From the NCBI GenBank assembly GCA_021792775.1, contig JAJYTZ010000008.1, positions 1-34,324 on the forward strand: a stretch of DNA of 34,324 bases, read 5' to 3'. The notes beneath the pieces were generated by a model. It had not been told where the DNA came from. It searched no databases and was given only the letters and a program-made list of their open reading frames with translations. A program made the translations under genes and the position numbers. The DNA is from Microcaldota archaeon. GTDB taxonomy: Archaea; Micrarchaeota; Micrarchaeia; Micrarchaeales; Micrarchaeaceae. Shown here one piece after another: positions 6,063-12,518 of this stretch. The stretch's first letter is position 1, and the number at the start of each line of letters is the position of its first letter.

Positions 6063-7652
6063 ATGATTTACCCTATTAGGAAAATGAGAATATTGTTGGG
6101 CAGGCGTGCCTATAACGAAGATTCGATATCTATCGGAAAGCTTAGGTACAGGCTGCACCGCGTCCGCAGTTTCGCTTTTGGGCGGCCTTCGAACTATACT
6201 TACCATACATGGAAGAGAGTGTGGCTTCACACAAATGCATCCTTGCGGCCCAGAGCAGAATCAAACCCCCATCTTGTCATATTCGGCATGAGCGGGTTCG
6301 GCAAGAGCACCCTGATAAAATCATTGATTCTTGAGATGCACAGGCAAGGCAAGAGAATCATAGTTTTTGATGCGCATGATGAACATTCTGGGCTTGTCAA
6401 GTCAGTCGGAGGCAGTGTCTATGATTCGAGAGAGATTGGTATAAACATAATGGCGCTTGACGGGATGACCGTCGGACAGCGCATATCTGAACTGACAAAT
6501 CTATTCAGGGACATGTATAAGCTAGGTTACATACAGGTAAACAAACTGAGCAGCTGCATGTGGTACTGCTACAGGAATGTCGGGGCGAGGGGCTTTGACT
6601 CGTACGTGGTGAAAGACCCTACAATCCCAGACCTCATAAACGAGATAAACGTTTTCATAAAGAACTCGAAGAGCGTAGCTGAGCGGAACACACTGATCCA
6701 TCTTAGGTATAGGCTTTCGGCCCTTAATTCTGGCCCTTTCAAGAACGAATCCCTGGATATGGGAAGATTAGGCAGTCCTGCTCTTTTCCTTACTGCGAAC
6801 CTTCCCAACAACGATGCTCGCTTCGTCTATATGCATGAACTTATGCAGAGGATGTACCACCGTATGCACGGTTATGAGAAAGAGATGGGTGTAAAGACGT
6901 ATCTCTTTGTGGACGAAGCGCAGTTTCTGATAGATGAGTCAGGCAACGAGAGCGGGGTATTAAGAAAGCTCATAGAGGAGGGCAGGAAGTACGGGTTTGG
7001 AGTTGTTATGGCTACACATATGTCGACGCGCATACCAAAACAGATAATTGCGAACGCCGCCACAATCGCCTCTTTCTATCAGAGGGAGCCTTCTGAGATA
7101 TCTTATATAAGCTCTATTATGGGAGGTGGGAATCCGTCCAAGATAGACGCCGCAAGGAACATGCTTTTGAAGCTTAAGACAAACCAGGTAATGCTCATGA
7201 GCACTGTATTCAGGGATCCGATAGTCATAAGGACAAGAAGGCAGGATAAGATAATCATTACAAATGTAACAGCGCGGGTCGGGACAGAGGCGACGGTCTT
7301 TCCGGAGAGGCGGAGCAATCCAGGACCGGAGCACGAGGTATACCTAAAAGTCATATCTGACGATCTTGCGATGCACAGCATAAAACATAAGGTGCTTGAC
7401 GGACCTAACCAACCCGATATAGAGGCATATGTAGCTGATTCGAAAGTTGCGATAGAATATGAGACTGGAATGAAGAACCTATCTGCAACCCGCCTGATGC
7501 TAGAGAGAAGAATGGGTTCGTACAAGCATATTGTCGTGTTTGTCAATGACGGCTCTTATCAGAGGTATGTAGATGGACTCGGGGGAATGGGGCTTGTGTT
7601 GGTGCCGTCGAGCTCGGCGAAGGAAGCACACCGCTTTGTCATGGCTTTATGA
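6063..7652 (+). CDS. HerA/VirB4-like ATPase with probable C-terminal PD-(D/E)XK-type nuclease domain
   Basis: About 529 residues from ATG 6063, which is preceded by a GTGAT ribosome-binding element with 3-nt spacing; an in-frame TTG at 6051 is the alternative. Seen: Walker A GMSGFGKST near residue 75, Walker B TYLFVDEAQ near residue 280, and a conserved GFGVVMATHMSTRIPKQII sensor segment, which place it in the HerA/FtsK motor superfamily. A C-terminal 120-residue block contains PDIEAYVADSKVAIEYETG followed by an R-rich helix and HIVVFVND. This has the spacing of a restriction-endonuclease fold, with ExE in place of the usual (D/E)xK. Typical HerA works with a separate NurA nuclease, which is not found here. 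Likely roles are DNA end processing, DNA pumping or defence. Motor call strong; nuclease call moderate. Confidence 0.8.
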   Translation: MIYPIRKMRILLGRRAYNEDSISIGKLRYRLHRVRSFAFGRPSNYTYHTWKRVWLHTNASLRPRAESNPHLVIFGMSGFGKSTLIKSLILEMHRQGKRIIVFDAHDEHSGLVKSVGGSVYDSREIGINIMALDGMTVGQRISELTNLFRDMYKLGYIQVNKLSSCMWYCYRNVGARGFDSYVVKDPTIPDLINEINVFIKNSKSVAERNTLIHLRYRLSALNSGPFKNESLDMGRLGSPALFLTANLPNNDARFVYMHELMQRMYHRMHGYEKEMGVKTYLFVDEAQFLIDESGNESGVLRKLIEEGRKYGFGVVMATHMSTRIPKQIIANAATIASFYQREPSEISYISSIMGGGNPSKIDAARNMLLKLKTNQVMLMSTVFRDPIVIRTRRQDKIIITNVTARVGTEATVFPERRSNPGPEHEVYLKVISDDLAMHSIKHKVLDGPNQPDIEAYVADSKVAIEYETGMKNLSATRLMLERRMGSYKHIVVFVNDGSYQRYVDGLGGMGLVLVPSSSAKEAHRFVMAL

Positions 7653-7694
7653 AAAGGTTTAAATTATCCGTATTGAGTATATTATTGTGGTTTT

Positions 7695-8072
7695 ATGATA
7701 AGCAAGGTTTACAGAACCAAGAACAGACCGGTTGCCGCCTTTGCAATTACTCTGACCGGCGGCACGATAATACTCCTTGGAGGGGTGTTCAGCATGGTTT
7801 TCACGTTGTTGGCCAACTTTCTTGTGGGAGGGTCGGAATGGCCGGTCTTCATAGGCGCATATTCAAGCGGTCTGCTTGGGTTGGTTTCTGGAGCGGTTGT
7901 CGTTCTTGCCGCATTTAAATACAATATTAAAGACAAGAAAGGAATGACAGAGTGGGCTACTGCCGCCATAATCTTTTCTGTGATAAGTCTATTGAACCTT
8001 GGGGGACTGGGTGTCGGCTTCACGCTGGGGCTGATAGGGGGCCTTATCGGACTAAGGCACGGAGACTGGTAG
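7695..8072 (+). CDS. Small integral membrane protein, four predicted helices
   Basis: 125 residues with hydrophobic stretches at about 14-40, 47-70, 85-105 and 105-120, glycine-rich (GGLGVGFTLGLIGGLIGL), and short charged loops (NIKDKKGMTEW). It resembles DUF4064-type four-helix membrane proteins in general layout, but I cannot assign a family with confidence. ATG 7695 follows a TATA-like GTTTAAATTA by about 35 bp, so it probably has its own promoter despite lying only 42 bp after the ATPase gene. 27 bp downstream begins the phosphatidyltransferase-like gene, suggesting a shared transcript. Function unknown. Confidence 0.6.
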   Translation: MISKVYRTKNRPVAAFAITLTGGTIILLGGVFSMVFTLLANFLVGGSEWPVFIGAYSSGLLGLVSGAVVVLAAFKYNIKDKKGMTEWATAAIIFSVISLLNLGGLGVGFTLGLIGGLIGLRHGDW

Positions 8073-8099
8073 ATAGATAAACAGAGAGATGGTAGGTCA

Positions 8100-8759
8100 A
8101 TGGGTCTGAGAAGCGCAGATGCGATAACTCTGTTCCGCGTTGCGCTTGTTATTCTTGTTGTTTTTCTTGTAGTGGAAAGGATTTATCCTTTCCTCTCTGT
8201 GATAATACTTGGTATTGCCATTGCACTCGACGGGGTTGATGGTTTTGCCGCGCTTAGGGAGGCAAGCAATGGAAGGATAAGCATATCTGACTACATCATG
8301 CATGCTTCCGGGAAGAAAAGGAATAGGTACATCGAGAAGACAAAACAGAACATCTCAAAAAAAGCGCCTTGGGGGCCGAGATTCGATGTCGCTGGTGACA
8401 GAGTGACTGAGTATGCGATGTGGATACTTTTCCTTTTTGTCGGAGTGCTTCCGCTCTTTGTAATTTTGATAATAATAATAAGGCACTCGTTTGCTGATGC
8501 AATGATGGGAATGCGGGGAACGTCTTCGAAAGGTGCGACCTGGCTGAGCAAGACTTTCTACAAATCGAACTGGAGCAGATCTGTGATAAATATACTTAAG
8601 TTCATTACCTTCTCTTACCTCATACTGGCATATGTGCTTGCCTATCCCCTATATATCGGATACATACTCATAGCGCTGTGCGTAGGGTTTATAGTGCTCA
8701 GGGGGGTGGCAGAGATATACGATTCTTTCGTCTTCGGTGGAATGATGGCCAGAACATGA
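8100..8759 (+). CDS. CDP-alcohol phosphatidyltransferase family protein with split active-site motif
   Basis: 219 residues, with about five hydrophobic helices. The family motif D-x2-D-G-x2-A-R-x8-G-x3-D-x3-D is present in two halves: DGVDGFAA near residue 43 and WGPRFDVAGDRVTEY near residue 97. The four catalytic aspartates and the glycines are kept, but the usual 8-residue gap is replaced by about 45 mostly polar residues (with a KKRNRYIEKTKQNISKK segment). Family members swap CMP from a CDP-lipid for an alcohol headgroup; in archaea this makes archaetidyl-inositol, -serine or -glycerol lipids. The headgroup is not predictable here. Its stop overlaps the next start (ATGA), indicating translational coupling. 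Confidence 0.8.
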   Translation: MGLRSADAITLFRVALVILVVFLVVERIYPFLSVIILGIAIALDGVDGFAALREASNGRISISDYIMHASGKKRNRYIEKTKQNISKKAPWGPRFDVAGDRVTEYAMWILFLFVGVLPLFVILIIIIRHSFADAMMGMRGTSSKGATWLSKTFYKSNWSRSVINILKFITFSYLILAYVLAYPLYIGYILIALCVGFIVLRGVAEIYDSFVFGGMMART

Positions 8760-9055
8760 TAAACATAGGCTTGTATTACAAGGTAAAATCGGGACATGGA
8801 AAGGAGTTTGAGAGGATATTCGAAGAAGTGGTGCGCATATTCAGTGGTGCCAGAGGAATGAGAGGCGCTAAACTCTACAGGGAAGTTGGATCAGACGAAT
8901 ACCTTATATACAGCGAGTGGGAGGATATGAATTCTTTCTCGGGTTTTGTGAGAAGCGATGAGTTTAAGAAGGTAACAGGTCTCGGAAAGGAGATAATAGA
9001 AGGAACGCCCAGACACAGGGTCTTTGCAGAAATGGATCTAAAAGGCGGACACTAA
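8756..9055 (+). CDS. Antibiotic biosynthesis monooxygenase (ABM)-like ferredoxin-fold protein
   Basis: 99 residues from ATG 8756, overlapping the previous stop by 4 bp. Seen: an opening strand INIGLYYKVKSGHGKEFERIFEEV, then GAKLYREVGSDEYLIYSEWEDMNSF and FKKVTG, matching the dimeric alpha-beta barrel ABM family. Family members range from quinol or haem mono-oxygenases to stress proteins; no haem ligand or clear active site is visible. Coupling to the lipid enzyme gene suggests co-expression. It converges on apt with a 6-bp gap. Confidence 0.72.
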   Translation: MINIGLYYKVKSGHGKEFERIFEEVVRIFSGARGMRGAKLYREVGSDEYLIYSEWEDMNSFSGFVRSDEFKKVTGLGKEIIEGTPRHRVFAEMDLKGGH

Positions 9056-9061
9056 TCAGAA

Positions 9062-9580
9062 TCAGTATTGAACTAAAGAGAAAACCTTGCAAGGAAGTCT
9101 CTCCCTTCCCTTCAGTTCTGTTAGCTCTATAAGAAATATAAATGAGGAAACTTCCCCGCCGGCAGTTTCCACCAGACTGTATGCTGCCTGTGCTGTTCCG
9201 CCGGTTGCAAGCAGATCGTCCACAACAACCACCTTTGCTCCTTTGTGCAGAGCATCCTTGTGCATCTCTATCGTATCTTTGCCGTATTCTAGGTCGTACT
9301 CTTTGCTTATCTTATCATATGGCAACTTTCCTTTCTTCCTTATTGGTATGAATCCCTTTCCTGTCCTGTAAGCGAGCGCTGAGCCGAATATGAATCCCCT
9401 AGACTCTATTCCGACTATATATTCCGTATCGCTCTCCACCATCTCTGCGGCTTTGTCTATAACCTCCCTGAACAGCTCTTTTTCTTTGAGGAGTGTGGTT
9501 ATGTCCTTAAACATTATTCCTTTTTTCGGATAATCCGATATTTCCCGTATTCCTTTCTTTATGGATTCTTGGTTGTACAT
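9062..9580 (-). CDS. apt: Adenine phosphoribosyltransferase
   Basis: About 172 residues. Seen: FKDITTLL near the N-terminus, GIESRGFIFGSALAYR, then RKKGKLP and the PRPP-binding loop VVVVDDLLATGGTA, all diagnostic of type I PRTases of the Apt group. It makes AMP from adenine and PRPP in purine salvage. I chose ATG 9580 (MYNQESIKKGI): the frame extends to 9619, but that ATG lies inside the AT-rich TATA region, and the extra 13 residues do not look like family sequence. Divergent from the YIP1-like gene, with which it shares a control region. Archaeal Apt-like genes sometimes serve other bases, so substrate is the main uncertainty. Confidence 0.88.
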   Translation of the reverse strand: MYNQESIKKGIREISDYPKKGIMFKDITTLLKEKELFREVIDKAAEMVESDTEYIVGIESRGFIFGSALAYRTGKGFIPIRKKGKLPYDKISKEYDLEYGKDTIEMHKDALHKGAKVVVVDDLLATGGTAQAAYSLVETAGGEVSSFIFLIELTELKGRERLPCKVFSLVQY

Positions 9581-9617
9581 ATAGTCACTCTTTCCATTGC
9601 AAGCTATCGCAGAAGGC

Positions 9618-9648
9618 ATATATTTAAACCTTATCAGTGATTTAAAAG
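9618..9648. promoter_or_regulatory. Shared divergent promoter between apt and the YIP1-like gene
   Basis: Two AT boxes, CATATATTTAAACC (9618-9630) and GATTTAAAAG (9639-9648), read as TATA elements on either strand. The first is about 30 bp ahead of the plus-strand ATG 9656; both lie upstream of apt. Which box drives which gene cannot be fixed by eye. Confidence 0.5.
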
Positions 9649-9655
9649 GGATTGC

Positions 9656-10255
9656 ATGAGCATTTTGGATAACTTCAAAGAGGCGCTGGGCAGATGTACT
9701 AACCCTAACAAGAATACTGGGAAAATGGAGGTAATGGATGCCCTCAAGTATTATTACAGGGTAATGATACTTCCGATGATTGTGTCTGTAGTACTGGCAT
9801 TAATTTTTGGTATTTTTGTGGGTAGTGCACTAGGGGGTGTAGGAAGTATATTTGGAGGAGTAGTTACTGCAGTCATTGCGGTGGTTTATTTTATAGTCTT
9901 AATACCGATAGGATTGCTATTTAGTGCGGCTGTACTTCAACTCTTTGCGAAGATGGTATTCGGAATCTACAAAGGCAATTACTCCAGAACGTTTACTGCA
10001 GTAATGTTCGGAGCTCTTCCAGTAATACTCTTTTATTGGCTTGGTTTCATACCTGTCTTAGGGATGCTTCTACTAGTGTTCGGATTATGGAGCATATACA
10101 CGACTGTCGTATCACTTTCCAAACAGCATAACATAAGCTTAGGAAAGGCATTCTTGGGATGGATTATAACGGCAGTTATATTGGCAGTAATAGAGATTGT
10201 GCTTGTGGTAGTTGGATTACAGGCTTTTGGGCTTGGCAACCTGCTCCACCTCTGA
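9656..10255 (+). CDS. YIP1-family-like polytopic membrane protein
   Basis: 199 residues. A short soluble N-terminus ending EVMDALKYYYRVM is followed by about five hydrophobic helices (37-60, 66-92, 108-128, 130-152, 165-190), and SLGKAFLGW before the last helix, a pattern typical of Yip1/YIP1-domain proteins. In archaea and bacteria these are unassigned membrane proteins. The ATG lies about 30 bp from a TATA box, so it is probably leaderless. It ends at a hairpin plus T-tract and appears monocistronic. Confidence 0.65.
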   Translation: MSILDNFKEALGRCTNPNKNTGKMEVMDALKYYYRVMILPMIVSVVLALIFGIFVGSALGGVGSIFGGVVTAVIAVVYFIVLIPIGLLFSAAVLQLFAKMVFGIYKGNYSRTFTAVMFGALPVILFYWLGFIPVLGMLLLVFGLWSIYTTVVSLSKQHNISLGKAFLGWIITAVILAVIEIVLVVVGLQAFGLGNLLHL

Positions 10256-10276
10256 GCCCTTGTAGTATGATTTTTG

Positions 10277-10310
10277 TGGGCCGGCAAAAGACCCATAGCT
10301 ATTTTTATTT
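10277..10310 (+). terminator. Hairpin and T-tract after the YIP1-like gene
   Basis: TGGG...CCCA short stem with an 11-nt loop, followed by ATTTTTATTT, 20-55 nt after the stop codon. Confidence 0.45.
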
Positions 10311-10403
10311 AGGCATAAAGAATTAGTCTTACTGCCTTGTTTGATGGGTTTCTTCCGTAGATAGTGTTTTATATTTCATTTGAAAAGCGGTTTGGTGAGA
10401 CAT

Positions 10404-11324
10404 ATGGTAGATAAAGATATACGACAATCCGAAATGATGAGACGGGTCTCTGTTCCTGCAGCAGATGCGATTATAGGTAAACCTTTTCCAGTACTGGACC
10501 ACGGATTTGTGATGCTTGTTGATTATATGGGAGGTGACAGTTCTATTGTCCAAGCTGCCCGTACCTCTTACGGCAAAGGCACAAAGAAGAAGAGCGACGA
10601 TGAGGGCTTGATAAGATATCTGATGAGGCATGGGCATACCACTCCTTTTGAAATGGCAGAGATCAAACTCTTTGCTAAGATGCCGATATTCGTGGCAAGG
10701 CAGTGGGTGCGCCACAGAACCGCAAGCATAAACGAATATTCATTGAGATACTCATTAGTGGATGAATGCTTTTATATCCCCGAACCGGAGAACATATCAG
10801 TGCAATCAAAGTCAAACAGACAGGGACGGGAGGGAACGCTCCCCCCGGTGGAGGTCGATTCGTTCAGGAAGGACCTCGAAAACACATCGAAAGAGGCGTA
10901 CGCCAATTACATGAAACATGTGGAAGCAGGAATGACAAGAGAACTTGCACGCGCATTGCTCCCTGTCAACTTTTATACACAATGGTACTGGAAAACAAAC
11001 CTCCACAATATGTTCCATTTCCTTAGATTAAGGTTGGACCAACATGCTCAATTCGAGATACGAAGCTATGCTGATGTTATAGCGAAGATAACAAAGAGCG
11101 TTGCGCCAGTTGCCTATTCTGCTTTTGAGGACTATGAACTTAATGCCGTAAGGCTTTCTTCTAAAGAGCGGAAGGCTTTGCAAAACATAGTAAATGATGC
11201 ACACAGTGTCGACGAAGCGGTCAATAGCGCCGGACTGCGTTTGGACAACCAAGACGGAATCCGAATGAAGAGCGGCGAGGGAGTCGAAGCTGTGTCCAAG
11301 ATAAACGACCTTATAAGAAGATGA
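10404..11324 (+). CDS. thyX: FAD-dependent thymidylate synthase
   Basis: 306 residues from ATG 10404. The ThyX signature RHRTASINEYSLRYS is intact, preceded by the substrate-loop block HGHTTPFEMAEIKLFAKMPI and followed by Y-I-P-E, plus the later LPVNFYTQWYWKTNLHNMFHFLRLRLDQHAQFEIR region that lines the dUMP/FAD site. It methylates dUMP to dTMP using CH2-THF and FADH2. The protein is somewhat longer than usual because of an N-terminal addition and about 45 C-terminal residues with many charged positions. A TATA-like TTTTATATTT sits about 30-35 bp ahead of ATG 10404; an upstream in-frame TTG 10380 would fall too close to it. Acylphosphatase follows 4 bp later. Confidence 0.93.
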   Translation: MVDKDIRQSEMMRRVSVPAADAIIGKPFPVLDHGFVMLVDYMGGDSSIVQAARTSYGKGTKKKSDDEGLIRYLMRHGHTTPFEMAEIKLFAKMPIFVARQWVRHRTASINEYSLRYSLVDECFYIPEPENISVQSKSNRQGREGTLPPVEVDSFRKDLENTSKEAYANYMKHVEAGMTRELARALLPVNFYTQWYWKTNLHNMFHFLRLRLDQHAQFEIRSYADVIAKITKSVAPVAYSAFEDYELNAVRLSSKERKALQNIVNDAHSVDEAVNSAGLRLDNQDGIRMKSGEGVEAVSKINDLIRR

Positions 11325-11328
11325 ACTC

Positions 11329-11610
11329 ATGAGGAAAGGTGCGCGATTCGTAGTGCATGGATTCGTGCAGGGAGTTGGGTACAGGTCTCTTGTAAAGAAG
11401 ATCGCCGAAAGGAATAGCCTGTGCGGGTTTGTGAGGAATCTCGGCGATGGTTCTGTGGAGATATTTGTCGAGGGTAACCCTACTGATATATCTAGATTCG
11501 AGACGGAGATATCGGTACGTATACACGGAGGACCTGATGTATATCGTGTATATAGGGAAGAGGCTACTCCTATCGGAAAAAACTCTTTTGTCGTAGAGAA
11601 GAGCCTGTGA
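11329..11610 (+). CDS. acyP: Acylphosphatase
   Basis: 93 residues, full length. Seen: VHGFVQGVGYR, with the phosphate-binding loop and catalytic arginine, and GFVRNLGDGSVEIFVEG, with the catalytic asparagine. It hydrolyses acyl phosphates such as carbamoyl phosphate or 1,3-bisphosphoglycerate. It follows thyX by 4 bp and is probably co-transcribed. It converges on the minus-strand gene at 11615 with a 4-bp gap. Confidence 0.93.
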   Translation: MRKGARFVVHGFVQGVGYRSLVKKIAERNSLCGFVRNLGDGSVEIFVEGNPTDISRFETEISVRIHGGPDVYRVYREEATPIGKNSFVVEKSL

Positions 11611-11614
11611 CTGA

Positions 11615-11935
11615 TTATTGGGAAAACTTAATCTCTTCGGTTTTCTCAGTCCTCTTGAATATCGCTCCTGATTCTCCGTAGAGGTACATTATGAGCTTTA
11701 TCTTGTAGCTGCCTTGGACGCTCACTTTTTTTGTGTACAGATTTACCCTCTGGTCTATTGCCTTTCCCGGCATGAGTATTCCGATTCTCCTTCTGCCATA
11801 GCTTAGCTCGCGGTCCATCGCCAGAGATATTGGCGCTTCTACTTCTATATCACATTCGCACCAGTATGGACCTTCGTTGTCTGGAATAGATGTCCTTATG
11901 TTTAAAGATACTTCATCTGTCTGGTTCGGTCTCAT
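11615..11935 (-). CDS. Beta-rich conserved-type hypothetical protein; real start probably upstream and non-ATG
   Basis: 106 residues from ATG 11935, of alternating strand character (EVSLNIRTS, CECDIEVEAP, ISLAMDRELSYGRRRIGILMPGKA, SYKIKLIMYLYG) like a beta-sandwich of the arrestin/CARDB sort; the family is not identified. The frame stays open for 25 more codons (to 12010) and reads GDHTDELIVDTEFAPDT, which continues the strand pattern (a VDxxxxPDTxRPNQ opening). No ATG, GTG or TTG occurs there. An ATA at 11987-11989 lies at leaderless distance from the TATA box at 12011-12018. No signal peptide is visible, so it is probably cytoplasmic. Confidence 0.6.
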   Translation of the reverse strand: MRPNQTDEVSLNIRTSIPDNEGPYWCECDIEVEAPISLAMDRELSYGRRRIGILMPGKAIDQRVNLYTKKVSVQGSYKIKLIMYLYGESGAIFKRTEKTEEIKFSQ

Positions 11936-12006
11936 TGTGTCAGGCGCGAACTCTGTATCAACGATTAGCTCGTCCGTATGATCACCTATACAGATTTTAT
12001 CCGAAT

Positions 12007-12020
12007 GGTTTTATATTGTT
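12007..12020. promoter_or_regulatory. Bidirectional TATA region between 11935 and 12055 genes
   Basis: GTTTTATATTG on the plus strand reads CAATATAAAAC on the minus strand. It is about 40 bp from ATG 12055 and about 25 bp from the ATA codon proposed as start of the divergent gene. Confidence 0.45.
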
Positions 12021-12054
12021 TCCGAATATACTATGTAGGCTTTTGGTGGTCTCT

Positions 12055-12513
12055 ATGCAGGTAAATGAGTCTGGATTGATAGAGAGAGAGATTTGCATAA
12101 GAAACCTAAGCATGACTGGGGAGGTGATGGAGACTAGGCGCGCCAGCGTCAGATGGCTGGCACTGGCATTAGGGGTCATAAATCCCGGAGAGTCGAGGCT
12201 GGGAGCGCTTGCGGTGTTCGACTCTGTTCTTTACTTTCATTTCAAGGAGAAGAATGCTGTAAACGTGAAACAACTATCAGATTACATAGCAGAGAGATGG
12301 GGGGAAATGAACGAGAAGACGCTGAGGTATCATCTTCTCCAGCTCAAGAAAATGGGTATAGTGAAACACTCTAAAGGGGAGTACAGTATGATAGAGCCTA
12401 CCAACGGGAATAAATACGATGAGGCTGCATGGGTAGAAAGCTACTTTGATAGAGAGATAAGACCCATACAGGATAAGATATCTTCGATTCTTAAAGCTCT
12501 CAGACAGAGGTAA
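12055..12513 (+). CDS. Winged-helix DNA-binding protein
   Basis: 152 residues from ATG 12055. An N-terminal 60 residues (GEVMETRRASVRWLALALGV, INPGES) precede a clear wHTH: LAVFDSVLYFHFKEKNAVNV as helix 1, KQLSDYIAERWGEMNEKTLRYHLLQLKKMGIVKHSKGEYSMI as helix 2, recognition helix and wing. A C-terminal helix (EIRPIQDKISSILKALRQR) could dimerise. The type (LRYHLLQLKKMGIV) resembles archaeal transcription regulators, but it is not assignable to a named family. The surface-protein gene begins 5 bp after its stop, so it could regulate its own operon. No ligand domain or cysteine cluster is seen. Confidence 0.68.
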   Translation: MQVNESGLIEREICIRNLSMTGEVMETRRASVRWLALALGVINPGESRLGALAVFDSVLYFHFKEKNAVNVKQLSDYIAERWGEMNEKTLRYHLLQLKKMGIVKHSKGEYSMIEPTNGNKYDEAAWVESYFDREIRPIQDKISSILKALRQR

Positions 12514-12518
12514 TCGTC

